Source of the DNA: Burkholderia sp. Nafp2/4-1b
GTDB lineage: Bacteria > Pseudomonadota > Gammaproteobacteria > Burkholderiales > Burkholderiaceae
Direction: 5' to 3'
Length of the DNA stretch: 34,159 nt
NCBI RefSeq assembly: GCF_003635165.1
Contig: NZ_ML058612.1
Location: 1 to 34,159, forward strand
The position numbers were made by a program, and so were the translations under genes. The notes under the pieces were generated by a model. The model worked only from the letters and a program-made list of their open reading frames with translations, searched no databases and was not told the DNA's origin. Below, one piece after another: positions 16,560 through 24,459 of this stretch. Position 1 is the first letter of the stretch. Each line of letters starts with the position of its first letter.

Positions 16560-18167
16560 TCACATCGACGGAACGACCGTCGCCTTCAGCATGATGATCT
16601 GGAACGTCTTCGACTTGTTCCATGACCCGGTGAGTCCGCCGATGCCCGCATTCGTCGTGCTGTCGGCGTGATCCGTCATCGCACCGTACAAGACAACCGT
16701 CTGCCCATCAGACAGCGCGATCGTCTGATCGTCCTTGGTGCCGATGGTGTGCGCCAGCTGGATCTGCTGCTGTGTCTGGCCCGAACCTACCCCCGCGCTG
16801 GTGAAGGGGCCGTTCAGCTTCGAACTGTCAGCCCAATACGCGAGCACGATCTGGTTGTGGTCGTTCACCGCCGGCAGCACGTTGACGAAGTCGCCCGTGG
16901 TGATCGTGCCCGGCGTCAAGCCCGGAACGCCACCCGACGTCGCGTTCAGCGTGCCGGCTGACGGCGACGTCGAGCGCAAGTAGTCGTCGCTCTGGAACGA
17001 GGCGACCGACACTGGCAGCCCGTTGAGCGTCATCTTGGTCATCGTGTTGTCCTGCACGGTGCGGCCGTACTTGTTCAGCGCATTGATCGCCGCGTTCGTG
17101 CCAGAGAACGGGGCGTCCGGGCGCAACACCGAGACGCCCACCGAGCCACCGCCCGTTGCCAGCGACGTGGGCGACGCGAAGCTGATCGCGTAGCGCGCGA
17201 GACCTGCGTGCATCGCGTTGAATACGACATCCGCGTTCGCGCCCGCCTCGCTGCCCTTGCTCAACGAAATCTGGATCGTGCGGACCGTGACCGCGACCTG
17301 CCGCGTGGAGATTGCGTTCTCGTGCTGCAACAGCTTGCCGACGTTGTCCGCAGCCTCTTTCGTGTCGTACACCATCACCAGGCGACTCTGCGGGTTCACG
17401 CTGACGCGGCCCATCGGCGACTTCAGCTTGTCGATCTCTGCGGTGATCGAGGCAATCTGATCGAAGTCGCCCTCGCGACCGGTCGAGGTCTGCGCAGAGA
17501 ACGATCCGGTATTGCCGCCCGAACCGCCGCCGCCGCCGCCCGATTGATTACCGGTCGACGTGTCCATGCCTTTGCTCATCGTCGACTTGATCGAGACTTT
17601 GCCGGGGATCGCGGCAATCTGATACATCCGCGTCACGAATCGGGACACGTTGATTGACCCGCCATCGAACGACCAGTCCAGGCCGAGATCGGTGGTCATG
17701 TTGCGCATGTACAGGCCGACCTTGCCGGTGAAAGGCTGCCGATAGACAGGCTCTTCGGTCTTCGCTGCGATGTTGCGGGTCTGTGCCTTTCCGTCTCCCT
17801 GACCGGGCACCAGCGAATCACGCGGGACGAAGACGTCCGGGCTCAGATGAACCGGATATCCCGTCGCCGTCGAGATCAGCGTCGCGATCTGCCGGATGCC
17901 GAGGTTCGCTGGAAGCGTGACGCTTTTCTCGCGGAACACGGCCGGCAACGTGGCCTCATAGGCAAGCGGCACAAGCCGGTCGCCGAGGAACGCGGTCGGC
18001 ACGTCTTCAACGAGGGCCATCGACTCCGGGCCCTTGGCCAGCGCGTCAGAAATCGTGCGGTGCGCGGCGTCGTAGCTGCTGTTCACGTCCTGCTGCGTCA
18101 CGGCACAGCCCGACGCCAGCACCGTGGCCGCAACCGCCACGACGGATTTCAATGGGTGCATGCGCAT
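16560..18167 (-). CDS. pilN: PilN, lipoprotein secretin
   Basis: This 535-residue outer-membrane secretin of the thin pilus has a lipobox LASGC with Cys21 after a 20-residue signal. N-domains follow (IRQIATLISTATGYPVHLSPDVFV), with a Gly-rich run (NQSGGGGGGSGGNTG) in the middle, and the C-terminal secretin beta domain includes VNPQSRLVMVYDTKE and TIALSDGQTVVLYGAM. The open frame extends 200 residues upstream through pilL-like sequence in another frame; those residues are Arg/His-rich noise. The start at 18167 has AGGA nine bases before and gives the lipoprotein signal. Confidence 0.95.
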   Translation of the reverse strand: MRMHPLKSVVAVAATVLASGCAVTQQDVNSSYDAAHRTISDALAKGPESMALVEDVPTAFLGDRLVPLAYEATLPAVFREKSVTLPANLGIRQIATLISTATGYPVHLSPDVFVPRDSLVPGQGDGKAQTRNIAAKTEEPVYRQPFTGKVGLYMRNMTTDLGLDWSFDGGSINVSRFVTRMYQIAAIPGKVSIKSTMSKGMDTSTGNQSGGGGGGSGGNTGSFSAQTSTGREGDFDQIASITAEIDKLKSPMGRVSVNPQSRLVMVYDTKEAADNVGKLLQHENAISTRQVAVTVRTIQISLSKGSEAGANADVVFNAMHAGLARYAISFASPTSLATGGGSVGVSVLRPDAPFSGTNAAINALNKYGRTVQDNTMTKMTLNGLPVSVASFQSDDYLRSTSPSAGTLNATSGGVPGLTPGTITTGDFVNVLPAVNDHNQIVLAYWADSSKLNGPFTSAGVGSGQTQQQIQLAHTIGTKDDQTIALSDGQTVVLYGAMTDHADSTTNAGIGGLTGSWNKSKTFQIIMLKATVVPSM

Positions 18168-18172
18168 GGTTC

Positions 18173-18703
18173 TCAGTCCTGGCAATTGCCCGCGCGCACG
18201 ATCACGCGGATGACTTGATTGGTATGGCGGCACGCGCGCGTCGGCGTGCGCATGTGGTTCGTCGCCTTCATGACCTGTTGCAACACGGAAGTGAAGTCGC
18301 CCGTGAAGGTCGCGTTGAATTCCAGCGGCAAGTCGTCGTCGATCTTCCACGCGAGCTGCCAGCCCTGCTGCTGCAACCAACGATCGAGGGCGTCGCGCAG
18401 GTTCACGTCCTGCGGCGTCACGGAAAACGTCAGCGTGCTGGGCAGCGATGGTGTGCTCGCACCGGGCAAAACCACAGCGGCGACATCGGCCGAATCCGAG
18501 CCGGAAGCGGGCCCCACACTCGCCACGGACGCACTCGCAGGGGTGTTGACCGCCGCCGGCCCCTGCGGCGTGACCTTCGGAACGGAAGCGAGGATCTGCC
18601 ACCCGTCGGGATCGACGGCTGCACGAACATTCACGGTCGTCACGACCAGGGTCGCGGCAACAAGGGCGCGCGTCAGCGCGCGGGATCGGTGGGTGATCAG
18701 CAT
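18173..18703 (-). CDS. TcpQ/PilL-like pilus protein
   Basis: This 176-residue exported protein has signal peptide MLITHRSRALTRALVAATLVVTTVNVRA, a disordered Ala/Ser/Pro linker, and from about residue 105 a TcpQ-type C-terminal domain: VNLRDALDRWLQQQGWQLAWKID, then FTGDFTSVLQQVM. This domain is found in TcpQ and at the end of PilL, where it stabilises the secretin. ATG 18703 is preferred to the upstream ATG at 18838, which lies inside the transglycosylase gene and gives no signal peptide. Its position just before the secretin gene pilN fits the role. It is shorter than IncI PilL. Confidence 0.85.
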   Translation of the reverse strand: MLITHRSRALTRALVAATLVVTTVNVRAAVDPDGWQILASVPKVTPQGPAAVNTPASASVASVGPASGSDSADVAAVVLPGASTPSLPSTLTFSVTPQDVNLRDALDRWLQQQGWQLAWKIDDDLPLEFNATFTGDFTSVLQQVMKATNHMRTPTRACRHTNQVIRVIVRAGNCQD

Positions 18704-18705
18704 GG

Positions 18706-19128
18706 TTATTGGCCCTGCATGAGGCGGCGGTAAATCGCGCTCGCATAGACGAGCTGCTTCGAAGGCGTGACTGCGTTGTACGCACCGACCGCCTTCCAGT
18801 TCGGCCCGAATTGCTTGATGTTCGCGGCGAGTATCCACGCGCCGACGTACGCGCTCACGCAGGCGTTGAACAGATGTTCGCGACGAATCCCGTAGTGCGC
18901 TAGCTTCGGCAGCCAGGACGAATTGATCTGCATCAGGCCAATGTCCTCGCTGCCATTGGAATTGCGGTTGATCGCGTCGGGGCGCATGCCAGACTCGTGC
19001 TGGGCGATTGTGCGCAGCAGCCGCGGATTCAGCCGGTGGTACGTGGCTGCGTCATCGATGCAGTCGGCGCGACACACCGCGGCTGCGCCAAACAGCACGC
19101 ACGCGAGAATCGAACGAAGGCCGGTCAC
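18706..19128 (-). CDS. lytic transglycosylase, short form
   Basis: This 140-residue SLT-family peptidoglycan lyase has a signal peptide (LRSILACVLFGAAAVCRA) and a compact catalytic domain: Glu45 in AQHESGMRP, GLMQIN at 64-69 and AVGAYNAV near 119. It resembles VirB1 and IncI PilT, which open the cell wall for an envelope machine. It starts at GTG 19128 in a GTGA overlap with the preceding gene. It is the second transglycosylase in the operon. Confidence 0.93.
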   Translation of the reverse strand: MTGLRSILACVLFGAAAVCRADCIDDAATYHRLNPRLLRTIAQHESGMRPDAINRNSNGSEDIGLMQINSSWLPKLAHYGIRREHLFNACVSAYVGAWILAANIKQFGPNWKAVGAYNAVTPSKQLVYASAIYRRLMQGQ

Positions 19129-20423
19129 GATGCCGCCCCTCCCTTCGATTGCGCGACATGCGGTGCCGTTGCGGGCGCGGGAGACGGTGTCGCCGACGGC
19201 ACCTCCAGATAGGTCACTTCGTGACGACGCTTAACGTTGACCGCATTGTCGTCAGCGGTGACGACGAACTGGTCGTCTGTGCCTTCGAACATGTAGTAGC
19301 GACCCTTCTGCTCCCCGATGCCGAGATGACGCGAGTCGGTCACGCCGACCTTCACGACGGATTCCGAGAATTTGAAGTACGTGCGCCCTTCCCGATCGAA
19401 CACGGCTTCGAGCCGCGCACGGTTTGGCTGATCGAAGTCGTAGACGGTCTTCGCGTCGCGGCTGACTTCGACGCGATGGGACGCGTCAGCCACGACAATG
19501 CGCTCGGCGCGATCGATCGTCATCACGTTCGTCGTGGGATCCCAGCCCGGGTGCAATGACTTGCCGCCCGGGGTCACGAAGGTCACGTCCTTGCCCGGCC
19601 GCGCGGTGAATCGAATCTGCGTGTGCGTATCGTCGCCATCGCGAATCGCCTGCGCGCCGAACCGTTCGGCCAGCTGCGATACCGGCGCCGGCTGCGCAGA
19701 AGCGCTCGCGACGACCGCTTCCAGCCCAGCCTCGTCGGTCCGGCGCTCGCTCGCGGCATAGTTCAGTGCGGCGGACTTCGGCACGTCGCGATGCAACCGG
19801 ATGTGGCGCGCACCGAAATCGACGTCGGCGTACAGACCGGTCTGCGTCAGCAGCCGATCGAGCGCCTGCAGCCAGTTCTCGCCGTCATGCGTGTCGAACG
19901 CCGCCACGTTCGTCAGATCGACGTCCTTTTGGGCGGCACCCGTCCACCCTTGCGGCACCAGCGCCTTCACGACGTTTGCCACGGGCGTTGACGTGTGCAG
20001 CGGGCGAACGGGCTCAAGCGCACCGCGCGTGCCGATAATCGTCAGCCGGTTGGTAAAACCGTCAAACCCGGCCGGCTGATCGTCGTGCAGCGCGGCGAGC
20101 GTGCCGGTGCCGCCGATGAACGTGTTCGCTTTCTTCCAGCGCGCGGTCGCCGCGCGCCCCGCCACCTTGTAGCCGATTGTCTGCGGCGTGCCGTCGACGA
20201 CCACGTACGGTCCTTCGTTATGGCCGCCGTCGGCGGTGATGACCTGACCGGCGCGCGGCTGGATATACGTCTTTGCGCCGTCGTTGAAGATCAATGCCGG
20301 ACGCTCGGCAATGCCGCCCATGATCTCGTAATCGAAATCGAACGGATCGGTGTTTGCTCCGTAGGCGATCCCATAGAAGAGTGCCGCGCATGCGTAAGCG
20401 AGGCGTGTGAGCGTGCGCTTCAT
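19125..20423 (-). CDS. periplasmic protein with VirB9-like and TcpQ-like segments
   Basis: This 432-residue protein has a signal peptide (MKRTLTRLAYACAALFYGIAYG). Residues of about 38-95 (PALIFNDGAKTYIQP through YVVVDGTPQ) look like a VirB9/TrbG beta motif. Residues of about 135-200 (LTNVAAF through WLQALDRLLTQTGLYADVDF) recall the TcpQ/secretin N-domain. Residues of about 315-410 (NRARLEAVFDREGRTYFKFS, FEGTDDQFVVTADDNAVNVKRRHEVTYLEV) are again VirB9-like. It could bridge the VirB core to the pilus secretin, which is inferred from this mix and its central place between the two gene sets. It does not match one named family that I know. ATG 20423 overlaps the preceding stop as ATGA. Confidence 0.85.
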   Translation of the reverse strand: MKRTLTRLAYACAALFYGIAYGANTDPFDFDYEIMGGIAERPALIFNDGAKTYIQPRAGQVITADGGHNEGPYVVVDGTPQTIGYKVAGRAATARWKKANTFIGGTGTLAALHDDQPAGFDGFTNRLTIIGTRGALEPVRPLHTSTPVANVVKALVPQGWTGAAQKDVDLTNVAAFDTHDGENWLQALDRLLTQTGLYADVDFGARHIRLHRDVPKSAALNYAASERRTDEAGLEAVVASASAQPAPVSQLAERFGAQAIRDGDDTHTQIRFTARPGKDVTFVTPGGKSLHPGWDPTTNVMTIDRAERIVVADASHRVEVSRDAKTVYDFDQPNRARLEAVFDREGRTYFKFSESVVKVGVTDSRHLGIGEQKGRYYMFEGTDDQFVVTADDNAVNVKRRHEVTYLEVPSATPSPAPATAPHVAQSKGGAAS

Positions 20424-21229
20424 CGGCGTGCCTCGATCATGGAGAGATGGCGCACGAATCGCGCGAGATAGGCACGACCCGGCGCCGGGTTCGCGCTGTG
20501 GTAATAGGCAATCGCCTTCTCCACGGAACCGGTGCGTTCGTAGTTTTCGTTCAGGATCTGCGCGGCCACACGCACATTGGTCGCCGGCGCGAGCGCATCC
20601 CAGGCGGAGGCGAAGCGCTTGCCGTGAAAGCACCAATTAATCTGCAACAAGCCGACGTCAAAATCGCACCGGCCCCGCGCGATCAGCATTTCGATCGCCT
20701 TGTAAGCGTCCATCCGGGATTTGAAGAACAGGCCCTGGCCGGCGACGTTGAGCGTCCACGGCCAGGGCCGGCCGTTGTAGGCCGATTCGTTCAAAGCGAT
20801 GCCCGCCAGTACCTTCGGATCAACACTCGTTCGCAGTAGCTCGAACGGTGCCACGGCCGGCGCACATGCCCAGCCACCACGGCCTTCGGTCACGGCGGCT
20901 TGCGCGTCGTCCGACAGCACGGCGGGCTGCAACCAACCTCGATCGGCGAGCAGTTGCTCGAGCGAGACATCACGGCCGTCGATCGTCACGGTGATGCCCG
21001 TGTCCGGGGCGCTGCGCACCGGTTGCCCGACAAGGGGCGCCGCCCATTCGATGAACGGTTCGAGACCGCAGAAGAACACCGTCTTGCCAGGCAACGAGAC
21101 AACCTCACGGGCCTTGCCGCTCGAGATCACGACGCTCACCGGGCTGATCACCTGCGAAATCGTGGTCGCTGCGTGCGCGCTCGCGACGCCGCACGCCAGC
21201 GATGCAATGAAAAGGAGTCGCTTCATCAT
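20420..21229 (-). CDS. lytic transglycosylase, long form
   Basis: This 269-residue exported protein has a signal peptide ending AHA and an N-terminal region of about 100 residues of unknown type with a small beta character (ITVTIDGRDVSLEQLLADRGWL). It ends in an SLT domain with Glu148 in IALNESAYNG, GLLQINW at 193-199 and IAYYHSA in the last third. It probably cuts peptidoglycan for assembly of the VirB core or the pilus. It shares ATGA overlaps with virB10 and with the next gene. Two transglycosylases in one operon suggests that the pilus and the secretion core each brought one. Confidence 0.92.
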   Translation of the reverse strand: MMKRLLFIASLACGVASAHAATTISQVISPVSVVISSGKAREVVSLPGKTVFFCGLEPFIEWAAPLVGQPVRSAPDTGITVTIDGRDVSLEQLLADRGWLQPAVLSDDAQAAVTEGRGGWACAPAVAPFELLRTSVDPKVLAGIALNESAYNGRPWPWTLNVAGQGLFFKSRMDAYKAIEMLIARGRCDFDVGLLQINWCFHGKRFASAWDALAPATNVRVAAQILNENYERTGSVEKAIAYYHSANPAPGRAYLARFVRHLSMIEARR

Positions 21230-22485
21230 GGGCGGTACGGCTCCAGGACCATGTCGCGATTGACTTTGAGCATGAAGTGACGCTCGCCCGGGTCGGACGT
21301 GATGGTGGGTGGGATGTTCTGGTAGCGGCCCAGCACGGATTGCGCGGTCTGCGCGGCGACCTGCCCAGCCGTACTGCCGACTTGGGTGACGCCGAGCGGG
21401 CCGGTGGTCGTGGAGCTATCGCCCCCATCGAAGCGACGTAGCAGGATGGCGGTCAGGAACGACGCCCCGTAGATCTTGAGGAAGTGGTTGTTGACATGCC
21501 CGGAGAACCCGGCGGCCCCATTGCCGTCAGCACCCTGCGCGCCGAAGAGCGGCACGTGCTTACCGTTCGGCAGGCGCATTTCAGCGCCGGCGACAAGGAT
21601 CGACTCCTGACCGGGTTGTACGTCCGAGCTGTATGGCGCGGTAATGGTCGTGCCCCACGGGATCACGAGGCAGGTGCCGGTGAGGCTGTCATAGACATCG
21701 CGCTCGACGACGAGCGAAGCGGTACCGGGACGATCGGAGTTGAGCGCCTCCGCCGACAGCACGGGGATCTTGGCAGGCGGCGACAATGTACAGCCGCGCG
21801 ACTGGCCCACGAAGCCGGTACGAGGAAAATCTCGACCGTTCTCGCTTTGCAAGGCGACGGTGTGCATGAACTCGTTATCGCGTTGCTGCGTCGTCATGGC
21901 GCCAGGCGCTTGCCCGCCCTTGGCGGCGGCCGTAGCCTGCGCGATCGCGGCGTTCGTCGCCGCCTCTTGCGCGGCCGCTTGCTGCAGCATCTGCTGCGGC
22001 GTCACAACACCGTTTGGCATTTGCTGTTGCTGCTGGGCATTGGCGGCCGGCGTTTTCAGGCCATCCTTGAAAATGGGCGAGGCGTAGATATTGTCCTCAG
22101 CCGTTTTCGCCTTCAGGTCCGTGTTGCCTTGATCCGGTACGAGCGAATCCGCCGAGAGATTCGGCTTCTTGTCGGCGACCGGCGCGGAAGCGGCACGCGC
22201 GGCCGCTTCGGAGGCTGCGCGTCGCGCAGCGGCCTGCTGATCGGCAATGATCTTGTCAACGTCTTCCGGACGATTGCTCTTGTCGATGCCCTCGGCCGCG
22301 CGCTCCTTCTTGAGCCGGAGCGCCTCTTCATCGGCCTTGCGACTGTCCTGCGTCTGGTAGTAGAAGCCGATCGCGCCAATTGCGATGGCGGCGATGCTGC
22401 CCACCGCGATCAGGGCGTTACGCGGTACCTTACCCTTGACGAGCGAGGCTTGTTCCGGCGACAACGTGTCGGTCTGTTTGGCCAT
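21226..22485 (-). CDS. virB10: VirB10/TrbI-like core protein
   Basis: This 419-residue protein has a cytoplasmic tail of about 21 residues, a membrane helix (ALIAVGSIAAIAIGAIGFYY) and a charged Ala/Gln-rich periplasmic region. Its VirB10/TrbI beta-barrel domain runs from about residue 210, with LTGTCLVIPWGTTITAPYS, EMRLPNGKHVPLFGAQGADG and GFSGHVNNHFLKIYGASFL. VirB10 spans both membranes in type IV secretion cores and senses ATPase energy. No Pro-rich run of the classical TonB-like type is seen. It lies nine bases after virB9 and overlaps the transglycosylase start. Confidence 0.95.
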   Translation of the reverse strand: MAKQTDTLSPEQASLVKGKVPRNALIAVGSIAAIAIGAIGFYYQTQDSRKADEEALRLKKERAAEGIDKSNRPEDVDKIIADQQAAARRAASEAAARAASAPVADKKPNLSADSLVPDQGNTDLKAKTAEDNIYASPIFKDGLKTPAANAQQQQQMPNGVVTPQQMLQQAAAQEAATNAAIAQATAAAKGGQAPGAMTTQQRDNEFMHTVALQSENGRDFPRTGFVGQSRGCTLSPPAKIPVLSAEALNSDRPGTASLVVERDVYDSLTGTCLVIPWGTTITAPYSSDVQPGQESILVAGAEMRLPNGKHVPLFGAQGADGNGAAGFSGHVNNHFLKIYGASFLTAILLRRFDGGDSSTTTGPLGVTQVGSTAGQVAAQTAQSVLGRYQNIPPTITSDPGERHFMLKVNRDMVLEPYRP

Positions 22486-22494
22486 GTTGCGCGC

Positions 22495-23376
22495 TCAGAA
22501 ACCAAACAGGCCGCGGCGGCCACGCTTGATCGTGACCACTTCGCCCGCGCGCGTCAGCGTGATTTCATCCGCCAGCTGCTGGACAACGATGTACGGCCCA
22601 CGCCGGATAAAGTTGGGGCTAACGATGTCGCCGCCCTCCCTTACCGTGGGCACCGCGAACGGCGCGTTCTGCGGCAAGCGAATCCAGACGAACCTGCCGT
22701 CGTCGAACACGGTCTCCGGCTTGATAGCGCCGGACCCGGACACGGTGTACTCGAAATTCAGCTTGTCGGGCGTCACGCCGATTGGGCCGGTGTCGGTTTG
22801 CGAAGCGACACCGGACAGGCTGCCTTCCGCGCCGTCACTGCCACCGACCTCGCGCGCACGGACTTTCGCCATCAGCGAATTCGGATAGTTGAAGCGCACT
22901 GACTGGTAGAACAGGCCGCCGACCGGCGACGACACGAGCGTCATGTCGTACTCGCGCATGTTGGTGGTCAAATGCAGCGTGTTCACGAGCCCCGGTTTGG
23001 TCGGCTTCACGAAAACGTGATTCGCTCCGTCGGTATCGATCATCCATTGGATGGAGTCACCGAGCGCGGGCTCGGCGGTCAGCACCTCGCCGCGCGCGAG
23101 CTCGATCGTTGTCACCTTGAGCGGTGCCGTCATGACGCGGAAGATCTGGTCGCGGCTGTACTGAAACACGGCCATGCGGGCATCGCCTGGCATGGTGATC
23201 GGATCGCTGCCCGAGTTGTATGGATTCACCGGACTCATTGGATCGCCGATGATCGTCGCAAGATCGGAGTTCGGGGTCGGCGGGGGCACTGGCGCCGCGG
23301 GCTTTGCAGCAAGAGCGCTGCCCGTCGCGATCATTGCGCACACGCCGCACGCAGCAAGGGTGCGGAGTCGTTTCAT
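22495..23376 (-). CDS. virB9: VirB9/TrbG-like core protein
   Basis: This 293-residue exported protein has a signal peptide (CGVCAMIATGSALA), an N-terminal VirB9 domain (MAVFQYSRDQIFRVMTAPLKVTTIELARGE, then IQWMIDTDG) and a C-terminal domain (LNFEYTVSGSGAIKPETVFDDGRFVWIRLP). The C-terminal part packs around VirB7 and VirB10 in the outer-membrane ring. No VirB7 lipoprotein gene is visible nearby; a PilN-type lipoprotein secretin is encoded in the same operon instead. ATG 23376 overlaps the virB8 stop as ATGA. Confidence 0.95.
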   Translation of the reverse strand: MKRLRTLAACGVCAMIATGSALAAKPAAPVPPPTPNSDLATIIGDPMSPVNPYNSGSDPITMPGDARMAVFQYSRDQIFRVMTAPLKVTTIELARGEVLTAEPALGDSIQWMIDTDGANHVFVKPTKPGLVNTLHLTTNMREYDMTLVSSPVGGLFYQSVRFNYPNSLMAKVRAREVGGSDGAEGSLSGVASQTDTGPIGVTPDKLNFEYTVSGSGAIKPETVFDDGRFVWIRLPQNAPFAVPTVREGGDIVSPNFIRRGPYIVVQQLADEITLTRAGEVVTIKRGRRGLFGF

Positions 23377-24089
23377 GCGGCGGTCTTCTGCAGTGTCCAG
23401 AACGGGTAATAGACACCGAACGGGTTGTTACCGAGCGCGTCCTCTTGGGTCGGCGCAACGATCTGGTAGCGCACCGTGAGCGCGTAACGCACAACTACGG
23501 GCTTGTCCGACGGCATCTGGGTGGTGGACGTGGTGAATTCGATGATTGCGGTGGAGTCCTCGAGGAGGGACACGTTGGTCACGCGGGACTCACGTACGAG
23601 CTTCGGATTCGTCGTGATTTGCTGGAACGGCGCGTCCTGCTTCAACCAGTCGGCAAACTGATTGCGCGCGTTGCCAGTCATCTGCTGCTTGACCGCGTTG
23701 ATGTTCCTGGCCATGCGCGATGACTGGATGTCATCAGTCAACACCGGCTCGATCGTGAACCAGCGTTCGACGGTTTCGCGCAGGGCCTTCCGCTTTGCCT
23801 GGTCGTCTGGCTTATACGAGGTCAGTTGCGTCACGATGGGGTTGCCACCGGCATCTGACGAGACACCGTACGCCTTGACCACGGAAGGCGCCGGATTGCG
23901 CGTGTACACGGCCCCGCCCGCTACAATCGCAAGGAGGAAACAGAAGGTTTTCCAATGGTTGGCCTCCACGCGCAAGCGCGTGGACTGATCGAAGATGATC
24001 TGCTCAGGATCTTCGTTCGAATAGAAGCCGGGCGCAGGCGACAAGGCGACCTGTTTCTTGCTTCGCGGAAAGAGTCGGGGGAAACGCAT
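23373..24089 (-). CDS. virB8: VirB8/TrbF-like core protein
   Basis: This 238-residue inner-membrane protein has a short cytoplasmic N-terminus, a single membrane helix at about 45-62 (WKTFCFLLAIVAGGAVYT) and a periplasmic NTF2-like VirB8 domain (VERWFTIEPVLTDDIQSSR, NQFADWLKQDAP, then the FTTSTTQMPSDKPVVVRYALTVRYQI strands). The frame is open to 24143, but ATG 24089 starts a basic VirB8-style leader (MRFPRLFPRSKKQ) with GGA upstream. It is the first gene of the 15-gene minus-strand operon. Confidence 0.93.
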   Translation of the reverse strand: MRFPRLFPRSKKQVALSPAPGFYSNEDPEQIIFDQSTRLRVEANHWKTFCFLLAIVAGGAVYTRNPAPSVVKAYGVSSDAGGNPIVTQLTSYKPDDQAKRKALRETVERWFTIEPVLTDDIQSSRMARNINAVKQQMTGNARNQFADWLKQDAPFQQITTNPKLVRESRVTNVSLLEDSTAIIEFTTSTTQMPSDKPVVVRYALTVRYQIVAPTQEDALGNNPFGVYYPFWTLQKTAA

Positions 24090-24218
24090 CGCGGTTGTTC
24101 CAATTGGCTCGGGTCCATTGAAACAGCCGGAGAAACGATGCATCGCGGCAAAAGAGCCGCGATTTCACGCACCTTTCGAGCGGGCCTCGATCAGGCAGGA
24201 ACGGCCGCCGGAAGAGTG

Positions 24219-24249
24219 CAACCGGTTGAGGGTCTTCAGCCGGAAAGCT
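24219..24249 (+). repeat. operator-like repeat, copy 2
   Basis: This copy has CAACCGGTTG plus GAGGG and a second half ending CCGGAAAGCTC. It differs from copy 1 (2801-2831) at three positions. It lies 130 bases before the virB8 start, within promoter distance of the long operon. Confidence 0.7.
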
Positions 24250-24436
24250 CACGCAAAAGATGCTTCTTTTCGGCGCACGCTTGACGAGTATTCCGGTAGC
24301 GTCTTCTTCCCCCCACCGCCCGCGCTGAATAGACCCGCGTGTGGTGGAAATTGCTAGAATCACTCGCGGTTCTACGCGTTCTACGAAAAAACTCTACGCC
24401 TTTCCTTGAAATATCAGGTACTTGGGTGTATGTGAC

Positions 24437-24449
24437 CCTCAACCGGTTA
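24437..24449 (-). repeat. operator-like repeat, copy 3 (inverted)
   Basis: The minus strand reads AACCGGTTGAGGG. It lies 11 bases before the TTG start of the KorB-like gene and next to its ribosome binding site, so a protein bound here would block its own transcription or translation. This copy lacks the second half seen in copies 1 and 2. Confidence 0.65.
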
Positions 24450-24459
24450 AAGGGCAATC

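Larger units (their letters stand above)
24090..24459. promoter_or_regulatory. divergent control region, pilus operon / KorB-like gene
   Basis: This 370-base region separates virB8 (minus) from the KorB-like gene (plus). It holds two copies of the operator-like repeat (24219-24249 plus and 24437-24449 minus), a hairpin AAAAGA-TGCT-TCTTTT just after the first copy, and TTCTACG at 24370-24376 and 24379-24385 with a partial third copy at 24393-24398. TAGAAT at 24354-24359 could be a -10 for the plus-strand gene, but no good -35 stands before it. No coding sequence is supported here. Confidence 0.55.

Noticed and set aside
21484..22902. Plus-strand open frame of 472 residues
   Set aside because: It is antisense to virB10 and virB9, which are clear family members.
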